Positions 26,972-35,763 of a DNA stretch of 64,000 nt are shown here, piece by piece. The notes under the pieces were generated by a model. It saw only the letters and a list, made by a program, of their open reading frames with translations. It was not told where the DNA came from and did not search any database. How positions within the stretch are numbered: the stretch's first letter is position 1; the number at the start of each line of letters is the position of its first letter. A program made the translations under genes and the position numbers. The stretch is from Methanospirillum lacunae (GTDB taxonomy: Archaea; Halobacteriota; Methanomicrobia; Methanomicrobiales; Methanospirillaceae): assembly GCF_003173355.1 (NCBI RefSeq), contig NZ_QGMY01000008.1:62001-126000 (forward strand), given 5' to 3'.

Positions 26972-28018
26972 TTAATACCTGATATCAGTTATTCCAACTT
27001 CTGCAAGCATTGCTCCTGCCACTGGTATGGTATTACAATACTCCATTCTGTTTTCATACTTCACAGCAGTGTGAAGGAACCAGGGTTTTTTGTATGAAGG
27101 AACCCGAGATATGTGGATGCCTCCTATCCTGTTTCCACCTCCGGCATTCACCCAAACCGGAATGTCATCATAACTCCATCCTGCTGCAGGTCCAATATCG
27201 ATATTTCGCAAAACCAACCGCATAATTGCAATTATTCTTGCTCCCTCGGTCGTAGAACAACGGGGGTGGTTCTCAAGTGGAGTTCCCTTATTTGGGAAGA
27301 AACGACTCACATATACACTTTCGAGGTTTTCATACTGCTTTACATGGAATATGAAATCTGCATAATCCTGATATCTGGATGGCTCTATATTTAGCCCTGC
27401 TAACATACCAGTCCCAAGACCAAATCCTAAATCGCTGATCTGTTGTGCAAGGGCCTTTTTCTTTTCAAGACTGTCCCCTGCTTTGAATTTAGAAAATAAC
27501 TTGGGATTAATAACCTCAAAAGACGAACCAACTTTAGTAACTCCAAGATCCTTCAAAGCCACTAAGGAGGCAAGAGAAAGACCTGCCCCAACATTTACAG
27601 TAATCTCGGATTTAGATATCTTTCTAATCTCCTCAACTATTGAAACCACATCACTTCCATCACTCGTGAGGGTTGTACCTCCACTTAAATGAAAATTGGT
27701 TATTCCATGTTCATCCAGATATCTGACTCCCGTCAGGATTTCATCAATTGTTAATGCGGTTGATGGTTTTACCCAATATGGACAGTATGCACAAAGAGGA
27801 TCAAGGGTACAGGGGAGGATTGTAGCGATTCCCCCACTCCACTGAAAACTTCTTCCCTTCTCACTGTCTCTCACATGGGCTGCAGTAATAAATAATTGTT
27901 GAGCTTTTGCGAAATTCTCTGTTTCCTTAAAAAGAAAAACTGCTTCATCAGATGTAATTTCATCTGATTCAGCCTGCTTTAAAATTGATTCGAATGAGAA
28001 GTTCATACTCATTCTCAT
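26972..28018 (-). CDS. radical SAM protein with HmdB/HcgA-like CX5CX2C motif, paralogue
   Basis: The 348-residue protein has the cluster motif C70-X5-C76-X2-C79 (CTLDPLCAYC), identical in spacing to its neighbour at 25841-26842, and shares VYVSRFFPNKGTPLENHPRC and DDIPVWVNAGGGNRIGG. The two genes converge with 129 bases between their stops. Its first ATG (28018) overlaps the stop of the SBP gene by 4 bases, so the SBP and this enzyme are translated from one message. In-frame ATGs at 28012 and 28006 are alternatives. The coupling links an extracellular binding protein with a cytoplasmic radical SAM enzyme. The substrate is unknown, and a role in a metal-ligand or pyridinol-like compound is only inference. 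Confidence 0.83.
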   Translation of the reverse strand: MRMSMNFSFESILKQAESDEITSDEAVFLFKETENFAKAQQLFITAAHVRDSEKGRSFQWSGGIATILPCTLDPLCAYCPYWVKPSTALTIDEILTGVRYLDEHGITNFHLSGGTTLTSDGSDVVSIVEEIRKISKSEITVNVGAGLSLASLVALKDLGVTKVGSSFEVINPKLFSKFKAGDSLEKKKALAQQISDLGFGLGTGMLAGLNIEPSRYQDYADFIFHVKQYENLESVYVSRFFPNKGTPLENHPRCSTTEGARIIAIMRLVLRNIDIGPAAGWSYDDIPVWVNAGGGNRIGGIHISRVPSYKKPWFLHTAVKYENRMEYCNTIPVAGAMLAEVGITDIRY

Positions 28019-29073
28019 GAATTTTTCATGGCTATCTGGTCATCAGTAAGATCAGAGACTTTGTAGAATTTTTGGAAGAAATTCCTCGTTTCCTTTGGAA
28101 TATCAAATGGCATCTGATCCGGGTATAACGTTTCAGTTACCCACATAAGACCGATAATTGATGTAATTCCGTCAGGGAATTCATATTTAGGTACGCAATA
28201 TACCCGGTCATTTTTCATGGCTGTAGTATCTTTCCATACCGGGTCATTCATAATGTCATTTGTTACATTGGTATTTTGAGCGATGATAACATCTGGATTC
28301 CATTTGATGATGTCTTCTACAGACACCTCAATTCCTTCGTTTGTCTTATCACCACTCAAGGTTACTGCATCTGCATATGGAATACCGCCAGCATCTCTCA
28401 CAATTGAGGACATAATTGTTGCAGATCCTGGAACCGTCTTAGAGGTTGCTCCTGTATAGAATACCCTTAGTTTTTTATCGTCTGGTATCTTTGAACTTGC
28501 ATCTTTTACCCGGTTTATGGTATCTTTCCAATAATCAGCGAGTTCATTCCCTTCTTTTTCATTTCCAACAACCTTACCCATAAATCTGAATGATGGCTCA
28601 TAATCTTCAATTGTATCTTTTTTGACCGTAACCACCGGAATGTTGAAAGTGTCCTGTTCTTTATCAACATTTGGATCCTTTGTCATTGAAACAATTACAT
28701 CTGGCTTAAGTGAGATCACCTGTTCATTATTTAGACCCTTAAAATAAACTCCTGTAACTGGTAAACTTCCGAATAATTTCTGGCCTTCTTTTGACATAAG
28801 ATAGGTTCTTGATTTTGAAACCATGTCTATGCTGGCTAGTTTTTCGGGAGCTAATCGCCATGCCATATATGTCGGGATAGGATGAAGGCAGGATATATTT
28901 GTGATTGGATTGGGGATTGTAACATCTCTTCCGGCTAGATCAGTAACGATTTGCGTCCCTGTCTGACCTGATGATGTTGATGCAGCAAACGCACTGGGAA
29001 TACTCAGTAATCCTAGAATTAAGAGTACTGCAATCAAAGACTTACATGACTGATTGAAATTAAAATACCTCAT
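28015..29073 (-). CDS. FepB/BtuF-type substrate-binding protein coupled to radical SAM gene
   Basis: This 352-residue protein has a signal peptide (core about residues 12-28, ending PSAFAA) and the mature start TQIVTDLAGRDVTIPNPITNI. Lobe one contains KPDVIVSMTKD and FNIPVVTV, and lobe two VEDIIKWNPDVIIAQN. The residues in the cleft differ from the paralogues: where others have a Trp-centred loop, it has PKYEFPDGITSIIG. A good ribosome site AGAGGTAG precedes the ATG. The 4-base overlap with the downstream CX5CX2C radical SAM gene makes this a two-gene operon. An 8-bp inverted repeat lies upstream at 29190-29221. Confidence 0.87.
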   Translation of the reverse strand: MRYFNFNQSCKSLIAVLLILGLLSIPSAFAASTSSGQTGTQIVTDLAGRDVTIPNPITNISCLHPIPTYMAWRLAPEKLASIDMVSKSRTYLMSKEGQKLFGSLPVTGVYFKGLNNEQVISLKPDVIVSMTKDPNVDKEQDTFNIPVVTVKKDTIEDYEPSFRFMGKVVGNEKEGNELADYWKDTINRVKDASSKIPDDKKLRVFYTGATSKTVPGSATIMSSIVRDAGGIPYADAVTLSGDKTNEGIEVSVEDIIKWNPDVIIAQNTNVTNDIMNDPVWKDTTAMKNDRVYCVPKYEFPDGITSIIGLMWVTETLYPDQMPFDIPKETRNFFQKFYKVSDLTDDQIAMKNS

Positions 29074-29189
29074 GTCTACCTCTTGTAGTATGAATCAACA
29101 TGACAATCTGATAAGATGTGAATACAAATGCTACAACATATCCCTCAATAACCATTTAAACATTCGAATTTATCCTGAAAGAATAATAT

Positions 29190-29221
29190 TAAGATAAGGT
29201 ATTAAACTAAAGTTTATCTTA
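29190..29221. promoter_or_regulatory. inverted repeat upstream of SBP-radical SAM operon
   Basis: TAAGATAA and TTATCTTA form a perfect 8-bp inverted repeat with a 16-base spacer, about 120-150 bases upstream of the start at 29073. It may be an operator for the operon, but the AT-rich context lowers its significance. Confidence 0.35.
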
Positions 29222-29519
29222 CTATAGGCAATCAGGTTTGAATTCGAATTAATTAATTAGTGAGGATGCAATATCTTTGAGTATTCTGATGTCAGATCAG
29301 ATCTCCTATATTATCATTATATTATGTTGTAATAACTACTTTTGTAATTGAGTTTAGTTTTTTATTTATTATATTGATTAATTTTAAATATGATAGTTTA
29401 TTATTTACTCTTCTTTATATGTACAACATAACTTAATAATATGATTAAATGGGATTCCAATTCAAATATTATATGACAATCCAAGACAGGATTTCGAAAA
29501 ATAAAACACAATTATACAA

Positions 29520-29726
29520 ACTCCCTGCCTGGTAAATGAGACAGGGAGTAAATTTGTAGTTGTACTGCAAGAAATATTTTTTTTAGAGTGTGAGGTGGAG
29601 CACACCTCATATTATATTGTACATTAGTTAATTTATATAATTCGTTTAATTCAATTAGTTTATAATAACCTATCCCTTTTGTTTGATTGCAATTTCATAA
29701 AAAACACCTATGAGGCGCTGCCTCAT
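29520..29726. other. cluster of three hairpins in a long intergenic region
   Basis: The 904 bases between the SBP start and the mop gene contain no gene. Three perfect stems occur close together: ACTCCCTG/CAGGGAGT (29520-29549, 14-base loop), TGAGGTG/CACCTCA (29591-29609, 5-base loop) and ATGAGGC/GCCTCAT (29710-29726, 3-base loop). They could be terminators, a small RNA, or recombination remnants. Confidence 0.4.
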
Positions 29727-29896
29727 GCTTGACTAATGAAAATCCACGATATGAGGTTTGTTTTGAATTTCATATGCATTTTCATGCAAAATCTCTACTC
29801 GGTAAGAATTTATCTAGCCATGCTCTGATCCTGTTTGGAAAATATCCCTAAAATTACATAATAATCCAAAATTAGACAATAATTTCCATTATAACG

Positions 29897-29928
29897 ATGC
29901 TATTTTGCATAGCATAATCTTATATATT
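29897..29928 (+). promoter_or_regulatory. mop promoter with inverted repeat
   Basis: ATGCTA and TAGCAT form a perfect 6-bp inverted repeat with a 7-base spacer (29897-29915), directly upstream of a TATA-like CTTATATATTT at 29918-29928. The ATG of the mop gene lies about 50 bases further. The position against the TATA/BRE fits an operator for a regulator that responds to molybdenum or tungsten (inference). Confidence 0.5.
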
Positions 29929-29977
29929 TGCATGTTGTTTTAGTTGTGCTATACCTCGTAGCAGGTCTGTGAAAAAA

Positions 29978-30187
29978 ATGAAGATTAGCGCAAGAAACGC
30001 CCTGAAAGGAACCATCAAATCAATCACAAAGGGTCCGGTCAACGCAGAGGTAGTCATTGATATTGGAGGCGGAGTCCTCGTAACTGCCATAATTACGGTA
30101 CATGCTGTAGAGAACCTCGCCTTAAAGGAAGGAAAGGAAGCCTACGCAGTAGTCAAGGCTAGTGAAGTAATGGTAGCCGTAGAGTAA
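29978..30187 (+). CDS. stand-alone Mop/TOBE molybdate-binding protein (molbindin)
   Basis: The 69-residue protein is a single Mop domain: SARNALKGTIKSITKGPVNAEV, then VVIDIGGGVLVTAIIT and GKEAYAVVKASEVMVAVE. This matches molbindins, small oligomeric proteins that bind molybdate or tungstate in the cytoplasm for storage or buffering. The ATG at 29978 was preferred to an in-frame GTG 9 bases earlier because the paralogue at 32444-32653 starts with the same MKISARNAL. The two proteins differ in few positions. An inverted repeat and TATA-like element precede the gene. The molybdate/tungstate ABC ATPase at the window end lacks a C-terminal TOBE domain, so these proteins could supply that function. 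Confidence 0.88.
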   Translation: MKISARNALKGTIKSITKGPVNAEVVIDIGGGVLVTAIITVHAVENLALKEGKEAYAVVKASEVMVAVE

Positions 30188-30375
30188 ATGGAAAACCACT
30201 TGGACACATAAACTCAGCTACCTATTATAATATTATGTTGAATTTAATTAATTCAATATAATATCTATCCTTGATACTATCTCCTGTTCTGTGACTTTTT
30301 AAAAAAAGAAATGACTGCTTGGTAACTCTTTGAGTCAGAAACAACGAACCAGGAACAATAAATAAGGAACGATTA

Positions 30376-32079
30376 TTATGATTCTGCAGGGACCATAAAT
30401 CCCCCGTGTGGAACTGTTATCTCAAACCTGACTCCAATTCCCGGTATTCCTGTCTCCTCTATTGTAATAGAGGTAATTCCCAGAATCTCTCTTACCAAAA
30501 ATAGGCCATATCCTGTGTTTTCTCCAAATCCTCTTTTAAAAATCTTACTTTTATTTTCAAAATTGACTCCCCCTCCATCATCTTCGTAGATAATTACTGC
30601 ACATTTTTCTGATATCTTAGATGAGACGGTTATGGAGGTGATATCTTTTCCATGCCTTAACGAATTATCGATAAGATTAAAAAATACTTTTTCGAGTAAC
30701 ATATCTGCATATATTACAATATTTGCATCAATATGGCAGCTCACTGTTGGGGGAACGTTTCTGGTTTTCCATGCTTTTTGTACAACATCTGAAACTTTGT
30801 ACCACCCGGGTTCTGCAATTCCAAGATCCTGGTACACCGATGTGAAACTTATAAGTTGTTTGATCATCGTGGTTGCATCTTTTACCCGGTCAAATGCTGT
30901 CATTGTTTGAGACTGATTATTACACGTATTTGCAATGTCCTCGATGTAGAATGATATGATCATAATTTGATTGAGTATATCATGCCTGGTAATTGAAGTC
31001 AAAAGCCCTAGTTTCTTACCCGCTTCAGTCAGGGCATTTTTTGATTTAATTATTTCGCTGATATCTCTCATCACAATTAATCTGCATTCCAATCGGTTAA
31101 TAGAGTCAAAAACAGGATACATGTCAATAGCATAATAATATGAATTGTTTTCATACAGGTGATTGATTGTTGTATGTATCGGAGTCAAACCTGTTAGATC
31201 AGTTTTTAAATCTGATAAAAATGTTGAGATTGTATCAAATTTACCCCCGATTATTGATAAATTTTCCAGATGTAACATTGTAATTGCTTCATTGTTCATC
31301 TCCAGAACCCGGTTTACAGTATCCAGGACGATGATTCCATCATGCAGATGCTCAAATATTTTTCTGTGTGGAAAATGAACAAGGTCGAAAAACTGGTATT
31401 GGAATATTTCAAATAGTAGGATTATCCCTGCAAATGCCAAAACGATAGGAGTAATATCAAAATCCGGGTATAGTCTAGGCATAAAGTGATAATACAGATA
31501 TCCTGCCATAAGTGAAAATAAAATACACACAAACAAAAAAGACTGAATAAAAAAAACACGGGGTGAGTTATATAGTATATATAAGAAAACCACCAGGCAG
31601 AATGCTATGGAGAGCAGGATGTATGATGAGAGAACATTGTACATGAACCCTGGTGTTATTGAGATAATGGTGAGGCCATCTATCGTAAGGGCATCTACTG
31701 CCTGATAGTACCAATGGTGTAATTCATTGGTAAAATATGACACAAAGGTGAGAACCGGAACTAGGAAGATTAATGCACAGGTTTTCCTATTTACAAGATG
31801 ATTAAATCCACCAAACTTCAGTGCAAATAATATCACACATCCTGGTATCCAGGGAATTGCAAGGTATTCTATTTTTAGATAAAGGATATGAAGGTCTGGA
31901 TCAATTGCAGTTACTTCAAGACCATAAAAAAAAGACCACCAGGCGATTAGGAACATGTAAAAGGAAAAAATACCTGACCCACGAACATCCCTGCGGTTCC
32001 AGGTAATAATTGAAATGATTCCTGAAATTATTGCGGATAAAAACATCAGGTAGAAAAAAGGATAATTCTGAAACTGCAT
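30376..32079 (-). CDS. membrane sensor histidine kinase
   Basis: The 567-residue protein has about seven or eight N-terminal membrane segments (residues 1-225, resembling the histidine-kinase 7TM sensory region), a PAS-like domain (about 235-340, beginning FEHLHDGIIVLDTVNRVLEMN), an H-box SITRHDILNQ near residue 365, and a HATPase domain with N-box FFNLIDNSLRHG, EDDGGGV and GFGENTGYGLFL. The HDILNQ form is typical of archaeal kinases. No response regulator adjoins it. It stands between the two mop genes, and so might sense the state of the membrane or a metal, but no link is shown. Confidence 0.88.
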   Translation of the reverse strand: MQFQNYPFFYLMFLSAIISGIISIITWNRRDVRGSGIFSFYMFLIAWWSFFYGLEVTAIDPDLHILYLKIEYLAIPWIPGCVILFALKFGGFNHLVNRKTCALIFLVPVLTFVSYFTNELHHWYYQAVDALTIDGLTIISITPGFMYNVLSSYILLSIAFCLVVFLYILYNSPRVFFIQSFLFVCILFSLMAGYLYYHFMPRLYPDFDITPIVLAFAGIILLFEIFQYQFFDLVHFPHRKIFEHLHDGIIVLDTVNRVLEMNNEAITMLHLENLSIIGGKFDTISTFLSDLKTDLTGLTPIHTTINHLYENNSYYYAIDMYPVFDSINRLECRLIVMRDISEIIKSKNALTEAGKKLGLLTSITRHDILNQIMIISFYIEDIANTCNNQSQTMTAFDRVKDATTMIKQLISFTSVYQDLGIAEPGWYKVSDVVQKAWKTRNVPPTVSCHIDANIVIYADMLLEKVFFNLIDNSLRHGKDITSITVSSKISEKCAVIIYEDDGGGVNFENKSKIFKRGFGENTGYGLFLVREILGITSITIEETGIPGIGVRFEITVPHGGFMVPAES

Positions 32080-32443
32080 GGAGTTCTCAACTTAGTGACA
32101 AAATGTTATTATTAAAGCTATCAGAAGAAAAACCTGTATGTCAAATGGTATTGAAATCATCCCGCAGGTTTGATACATACGCTATTGTCCGATTGTTTGT
32201 ATACTAGTCAATTAAATTGTACCTTTTTATCTTTTCGTGCAAATTTAAGCGTATTTACAAGTGTTTATACCTCTTGAGGACTCAATATCCGTAGTTACTT
32301 GATATAAAGTTTTGTGTGGAGTATGTGTGAAAAAGAATGAAACACGATTGATTCATGAGAACAAACCTGGACACGTTTCTTATTGCACCAACATGTCCTG
32401 AAAAAGGATTAGAAGTCGATTGAAAATTTGTCTTTGAATATGA

Positions 32444-32653
32444 TTAATCGACAGCGATCATTACTTCGCTTGCCTTGACAACTGCGTAGGCTTCCTTTCC
32501 TTCCTTTAAGGCGAGGTTCTCCACTGCATGTGCTGTAATCATGGCTGTCACAAGTTTTCCTGCTCCGATGTCGATTACAACTTCTGCGTTGACCGGTCCC
32601 TTGGTGATGGATTTAATTGTTCCCTTGAGTGCATTGCGAGCGCTGATTTTCAT
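32444..32653 (-). CDS. stand-alone Mop/TOBE molybdate-binding protein (molbindin), paralogue
   Basis: This 69-residue Mop protein is nearly the same as the one at 29978-30187, with IGAGKLVTAMITAHAVE in place of IGGGVLVTAIITVHAVE. The start is firm: GGAGGT lies 8 bases before the ATG. It would oligomerise and bind Mo or W oxyanions in the cytoplasm. It is divergent from the ribbon-helix-helix regulator gene, with 200 bases between the starts, so joint control is possible. The two genes diverge at many third positions, so the duplication is not recent. Confidence 0.88.
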   Translation of the reverse strand: MKISARNALKGTIKSITKGPVNAEVVIDIGAGKLVTAMITAHAVENLALKEGKEAYAVVKASEVMIAVD

Positions 32654-32830
32654 GTTTTTATACCTCCATTCTGCTTTGAGTAAAGCAGTTACTACAGCAT
32701 CTATCTCTATCTGTTTAATACTTGTGGTTATCCAGATAGTTTAATGATTAATGAGAATCAATTATAGTTTGATATATTTGATTCTCCGTTAAAGAAAAAA
32801 ATGGAAATTAATATATTTCACAAAAAGAAT

Positions 32831-32845
32831 TGTGTAATATACACA
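32831..32845. promoter_or_regulatory. putative autoregulatory operator of ribbon-helix-helix gene
   Basis: TGTGTA-ATA-TACACA is a perfect 6+3+6 inverted repeat, ending 8 bases before the ATG of the ribbon-helix-helix regulator; TACACA-like half sites continue as CTATACACA. Ribbon-helix-helix proteins commonly bind such repeats over their own start. Confidence 0.5.
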
Positions 32846-32853
32846 CTATACAC

Positions 32854-33456
32854 ATGAAACGACGATACAACATCACTCTCACCCCTGAAATGGATGAGAA
32901 ATTGAACCATTATGCATATGTTACCAGGAAGAGCAGAAGTTCTCTTATTGAGGAAGCTCTTGATCAATACCTGGCTGGTAAAGATGATGGTTCGCGCTCT
33001 TCACACGATGATGTATCAGTTCTCAAAGAGAGGATGGAACTACTTGAAGCGAAAATTCAGAGAATTGAAACCAGAGATTGTTTACGTCAGGAACCGGTTC
33101 AATCCCGCACTCAGAATTTTCAGGAAAAAAATTCTCCTGTAATATCACAAACCCCACAATGCCAAAATCCGGATAAAATGCGGCAAAATCTCCCACTCGA
33201 GACAGAGGTACAGTCTGTTATTTCACTTGATCCAGATGGATGGTACACTCAGACACTGGTGAGTGAATTCCTTGATCAATCTGTTCTCCCAAGTACGCGG
33301 AAAAGCATCGTTTCACTTGCCGTTGCCCGGGGTGAAATGGAGACGAATGGTAAAAAACGAAAAGGGTGTAGGATAAAGGGTTCATCAGCAATCAGGTGGA
33401 TTATTTCGATGAGAAAAAAAGACAAGCCGCCAGTTTTTTTCCTGGGATCTCACTGA
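32854..33456 (+). CDS. ribbon-helix-helix (CopG/NikR-like) regulator
   Basis: The ATG at 32854 gives a 200-residue protein that begins with a ribbon-helix-helix motif, MKRRYNITLTPEMDEKLNHY and the following helix SRSSLIEEALDQYL. A coiled-coil-prone stretch (LKERMELLEAKIQRIETR, about residues 55-75) and a basic, possibly winged C-terminus (residues 120-190) follow. The ACT-like nickel-binding domain of true NikR is missing, so metal sensing is not shown. The gene overlaps the end of the MoeA-like gene by 7 bases in convergent orientation. It is divergent from the second mop gene and lies near the nickel transporter, so it may regulate Mo or Ni genes (inference). Confidence 0.75.
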   Translation: MKRRYNITLTPEMDEKLNHYAYVTRKSRSSLIEEALDQYLAGKDDGSRSSHDDVSVLKERMELLEAKIQRIETRDCLRQEPVQSRTQNFQEKNSPVISQTPQCQNPDKMRQNLPLETEVQSVISLDPDGWYTQTLVSEFLDQSVLPSTRKSIVSLAVARGEMETNGKKRKGCRIKGSSAIRWIISMRKKDKPPVFFLGSH

Positions 33457-34667
33457 TATGCATGAATCCAGGAAGGTTCAGAAAAATTTGGTTCTACCAT
33501 CCTGACATCTACCTCCTGCCCCTGAATGAATGTGTCAGATCCTGCTTTCTTGTGGAGAATGGCATCTGCTTGAATCCCCATCATATGTCCGAATACCCAT
33601 GGTACCGGGGTTATCAGGGTTTTGTCATTTTCAGATCTCACCCTGACAAGTCTGAAAATATCAAACCCTTCTATTGAAGGTACTGGATTCGTTAATATTC
33701 CCTTTATGTACGTTGGTGAAGGTATCGGCACGCACCACTCGGAGAGAAGCGGAAAAATCAGTTCATAAAGAACTGCCATGGTTGAGATTGATGGTCCGGG
33801 CATTCCAAAGACCGGTTTATTATTCACCTGTGCTAATGTCACTGGTTTACCAGGTCCCATCGCAACACCATGAAACAGAAGCGTTCCACTCTGTTCCATT
33901 GCGTCTACTGTATAATCTTTTGAACCTGCGGAAGAACCACCAAAGATCAGGACCATATCACACTCTGAAATCATGGTTTTGATTCCGGCTGAAATGGCAT
34001 CAGGATCATCATTCAATACAGGATATAGGACCGGTGTAACTCCAAACTGTCTGAGAGCTGATGCAATCATGTATGAGTTACTATCTACTATCTGACCTGG
34101 TTTTGGTTCTGTATATGGGGAAATTATCTCATCGCCTGTTGCAACGACTCCAACCTTCCAGGTCTTTACCGATACATCAAGAATCCCGTATGAGAGCATT
34201 GCACCAACATCAAAGGCTCTGATTACATGACCACAATCAAAGAGCAGATCGCCTTTTTTGATGTCCACTCCTTTTGCTATGGTGTTCTGATGAGATGAGA
34301 CCGGTTTATAAATCAGAGATCTGGTGTCTGTAACTGCTGTTATCTCTTCCACTGCTATAACTGCATCATATCCTTCAGGAAGGGGCATCCCGGTGTTTAC
34401 CCGTGGTGCCTCAACCTCTACCGGATTATTCTCGCTAGCGTTAGATGTTTCACCACTACGTACTGCGATTCCATCAGGTCCAGAAAGAATAAGGGGAGGA
34501 TTAGTTCGTTGTGAGTAGACCGGTTCAGCGATGACATATCCGCACGAATCTGCAGTTGGCATACTGGTTCTGTTATTTGGCGACTTAAACGAGGATAGAA
34601 TGAGACTTTTTGCCTCATCAAAGGATAATAACTGTGAGTTGATACATATTCGTGGTATTGCAATCAC
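33450..34667 (-). CDS. MoeA-like molybdopterin molybdenumtransferase-family protein
   Basis: This 405-residue protein has the three-part MoeA order: an N-terminal part with RTNPPLILSGPDGIAV, APRVNTGMPLPEGYDAVIAVEE, a MoCF_biosynth part with VGVVATGDEI, DSNSYMIASAL and GGSSAGSKDYT, and a C-terminal part. MoeA inserts molybdate or tungstate into adenylylated molybdopterin. Some key loops differ from the textbook enzyme: GGSSAG instead of GGVSxG, and GMPGPS in place of GLPGNP. The same changes are in the paralogue at 50780-51970. The start is GTG at 34667 within AGGTGATT, so the ribosome site and start overlap. It lies 192 bases downstream of the CooC-like gene on the same strand. Confidence 0.84.
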   Translation of the reverse strand: MIAIPRICINSQLLSFDEAKSLILSSFKSPNNRTSMPTADSCGYVIAEPVYSQRTNPPLILSGPDGIAVRSGETSNASENNPVEVEAPRVNTGMPLPEGYDAVIAVEEITAVTDTRSLIYKPVSSHQNTIAKGVDIKKGDLLFDCGHVIRAFDVGAMLSYGILDVSVKTWKVGVVATGDEIISPYTEPKPGQIVDSNSYMIASALRQFGVTPVLYPVLNDDPDAISAGIKTMISECDMVLIFGGSSAGSKDYTVDAMEQSGTLLFHGVAMGPGKPVTLAQVNNKPVFGMPGPSISTMAVLYELIFPLLSEWCVPIPSPTYIKGILTNPVPSIEGFDIFRLVRVRSENDKTLITPVPWVFGHMMGIQADAILHKKAGSDTFIQGQEVDVRMVEPNFSEPSWIHAYQ

Positions 34668-34859
34668 CTAAGGATTGATTAAAAATCAGCGTCTTACGAT
34701 TAATAGATTTCATTTGTTCCACAGATCAGATCAGTCACACTGATTTGATGGCATAGGCGATAACACAAGTAATTGGAGAGGTTCTGTTTCTTTTTTTTTG
34801 TTGATACCTATTGATAAATGATGAATTTCAATCGAAAAAAAGATATTTGATTTTAGTCG

Positions 34860-35618
34860 TTATGCCTGCTGAATTCCTTTTATCAGAGTCAGAATCGGAG
34901 GATATGCTTCGGTAATGGGTGTTCCCATTAGTCCATTCGTTAAGATTTTTGAATCTTCTGGAATTTCAGCAATAATATTCTCTGGATTTTCAAGACTACT
35001 CCGGATTTTTGAACTGATTTCTGGAGTAACTCTATTGAGAACATAGTAAAATGGCATATCAAGTTCTTTGATCATTGAAGTTATTGTATGGGCAAGACCC
35101 ACAGATTCAAACGAGGGGTCAACTACCATAAGAACACAATCTGCTTCAGCATCAATTCCTCTGCCAAAATGTTCAATTCCTGCCTCAGTATCGATGATGA
35201 CTACATCATTCTTTTCCAGGGTGAGTGATTTGAGGAATTGTCTTGATAACATCCCCATTGGACAGGCACATCCCTCCCCTGAATGAGTGATCTTTCCTAT
35301 TGATACCAATGAAACAGATCCATTTTTAGAAATATATTCTTCCGGTATTGTATCAATTGAGAGAGGCCAGTCAAACAGCTGATTTGTTGCACAATCCGGC
35401 TTTTTTGATGGCATCTTCTCTTTAATACCTTGTTTTCCTCCGAAATAGTGGAGTAAATCTTTTGGAACTTTTGTGCCAAGCAACCTATGAAGTCCGCCGT
35501 TCGATTCGTCTGTGTCGACAATGAGAACATTGTGATTGGTTCTGGCATATTCATGAGCGAGCAGCGAAGTGATGGTGCTTTTTCCACTTCCACCTTTTCC
35601 ACAGATTATTAGTTTCAT
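34860..35618 (-). CDS. CooC-like MinD/ParA-type ATPase
   Basis: The 252-residue protein is a deviant-Walker P-loop ATPase: KGGSGKST at residue 8, VLIVDTDESN in switch I and VVIIDTEAGIEHFGRG for Walker B. A CXC in GEGCACPMG near residue 115 matches the metal-binding CXC of CooC, which dimerises and helps insert nickel into carbon monoxide dehydrogenase. The gene follows the nickel/oligopeptide transporter operon on the same strand after 145 bases, in keeping with a nickel role. No CODH structural gene is in the window. Confidence 0.85.
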   Translation of the reverse strand: MKLIICGKGGSGKSTITSLLAHEYARTNHNVLIVDTDESNGGLHRLLGTKVPKDLLHYFGGKQGIKEKMPSKKPDCATNQLFDWPLSIDTIPEEYISKNGSVSLVSIGKITHSGEGCACPMGMLSRQFLKSLTLEKNDVVIIDTEAGIEHFGRGIDAEADCVLMVVDPSFESVGLAHTITSMIKELDMPFYYVLNRVTPEISSKIRSSLENPENIIAEIPEDSKILTNGLMGTPITEAYPPILTLIKGIQQA

Positions 35619-35763
35619 ATTCAGGTATCCTTATGTACTAAGGTTATTTGTTTTTCTTTCTTTTAATTATATCATTTTGTTATTTATTGTTTAAATTTAA
35701 AAATGAATGTAATATTCTCTTGAATCAGATAGGTGAAAAAAAGTTCTGGTATTCATATCATGT

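Noticed and set aside
25841-28018. True HmdB of the [Fe]-hydrogenase cofactor pathway
   Set aside because: The CX5CX2C motif agrees, but there are two copies paired with SBPs and no hmd or hcg genes in view, so the specific name was not assigned.
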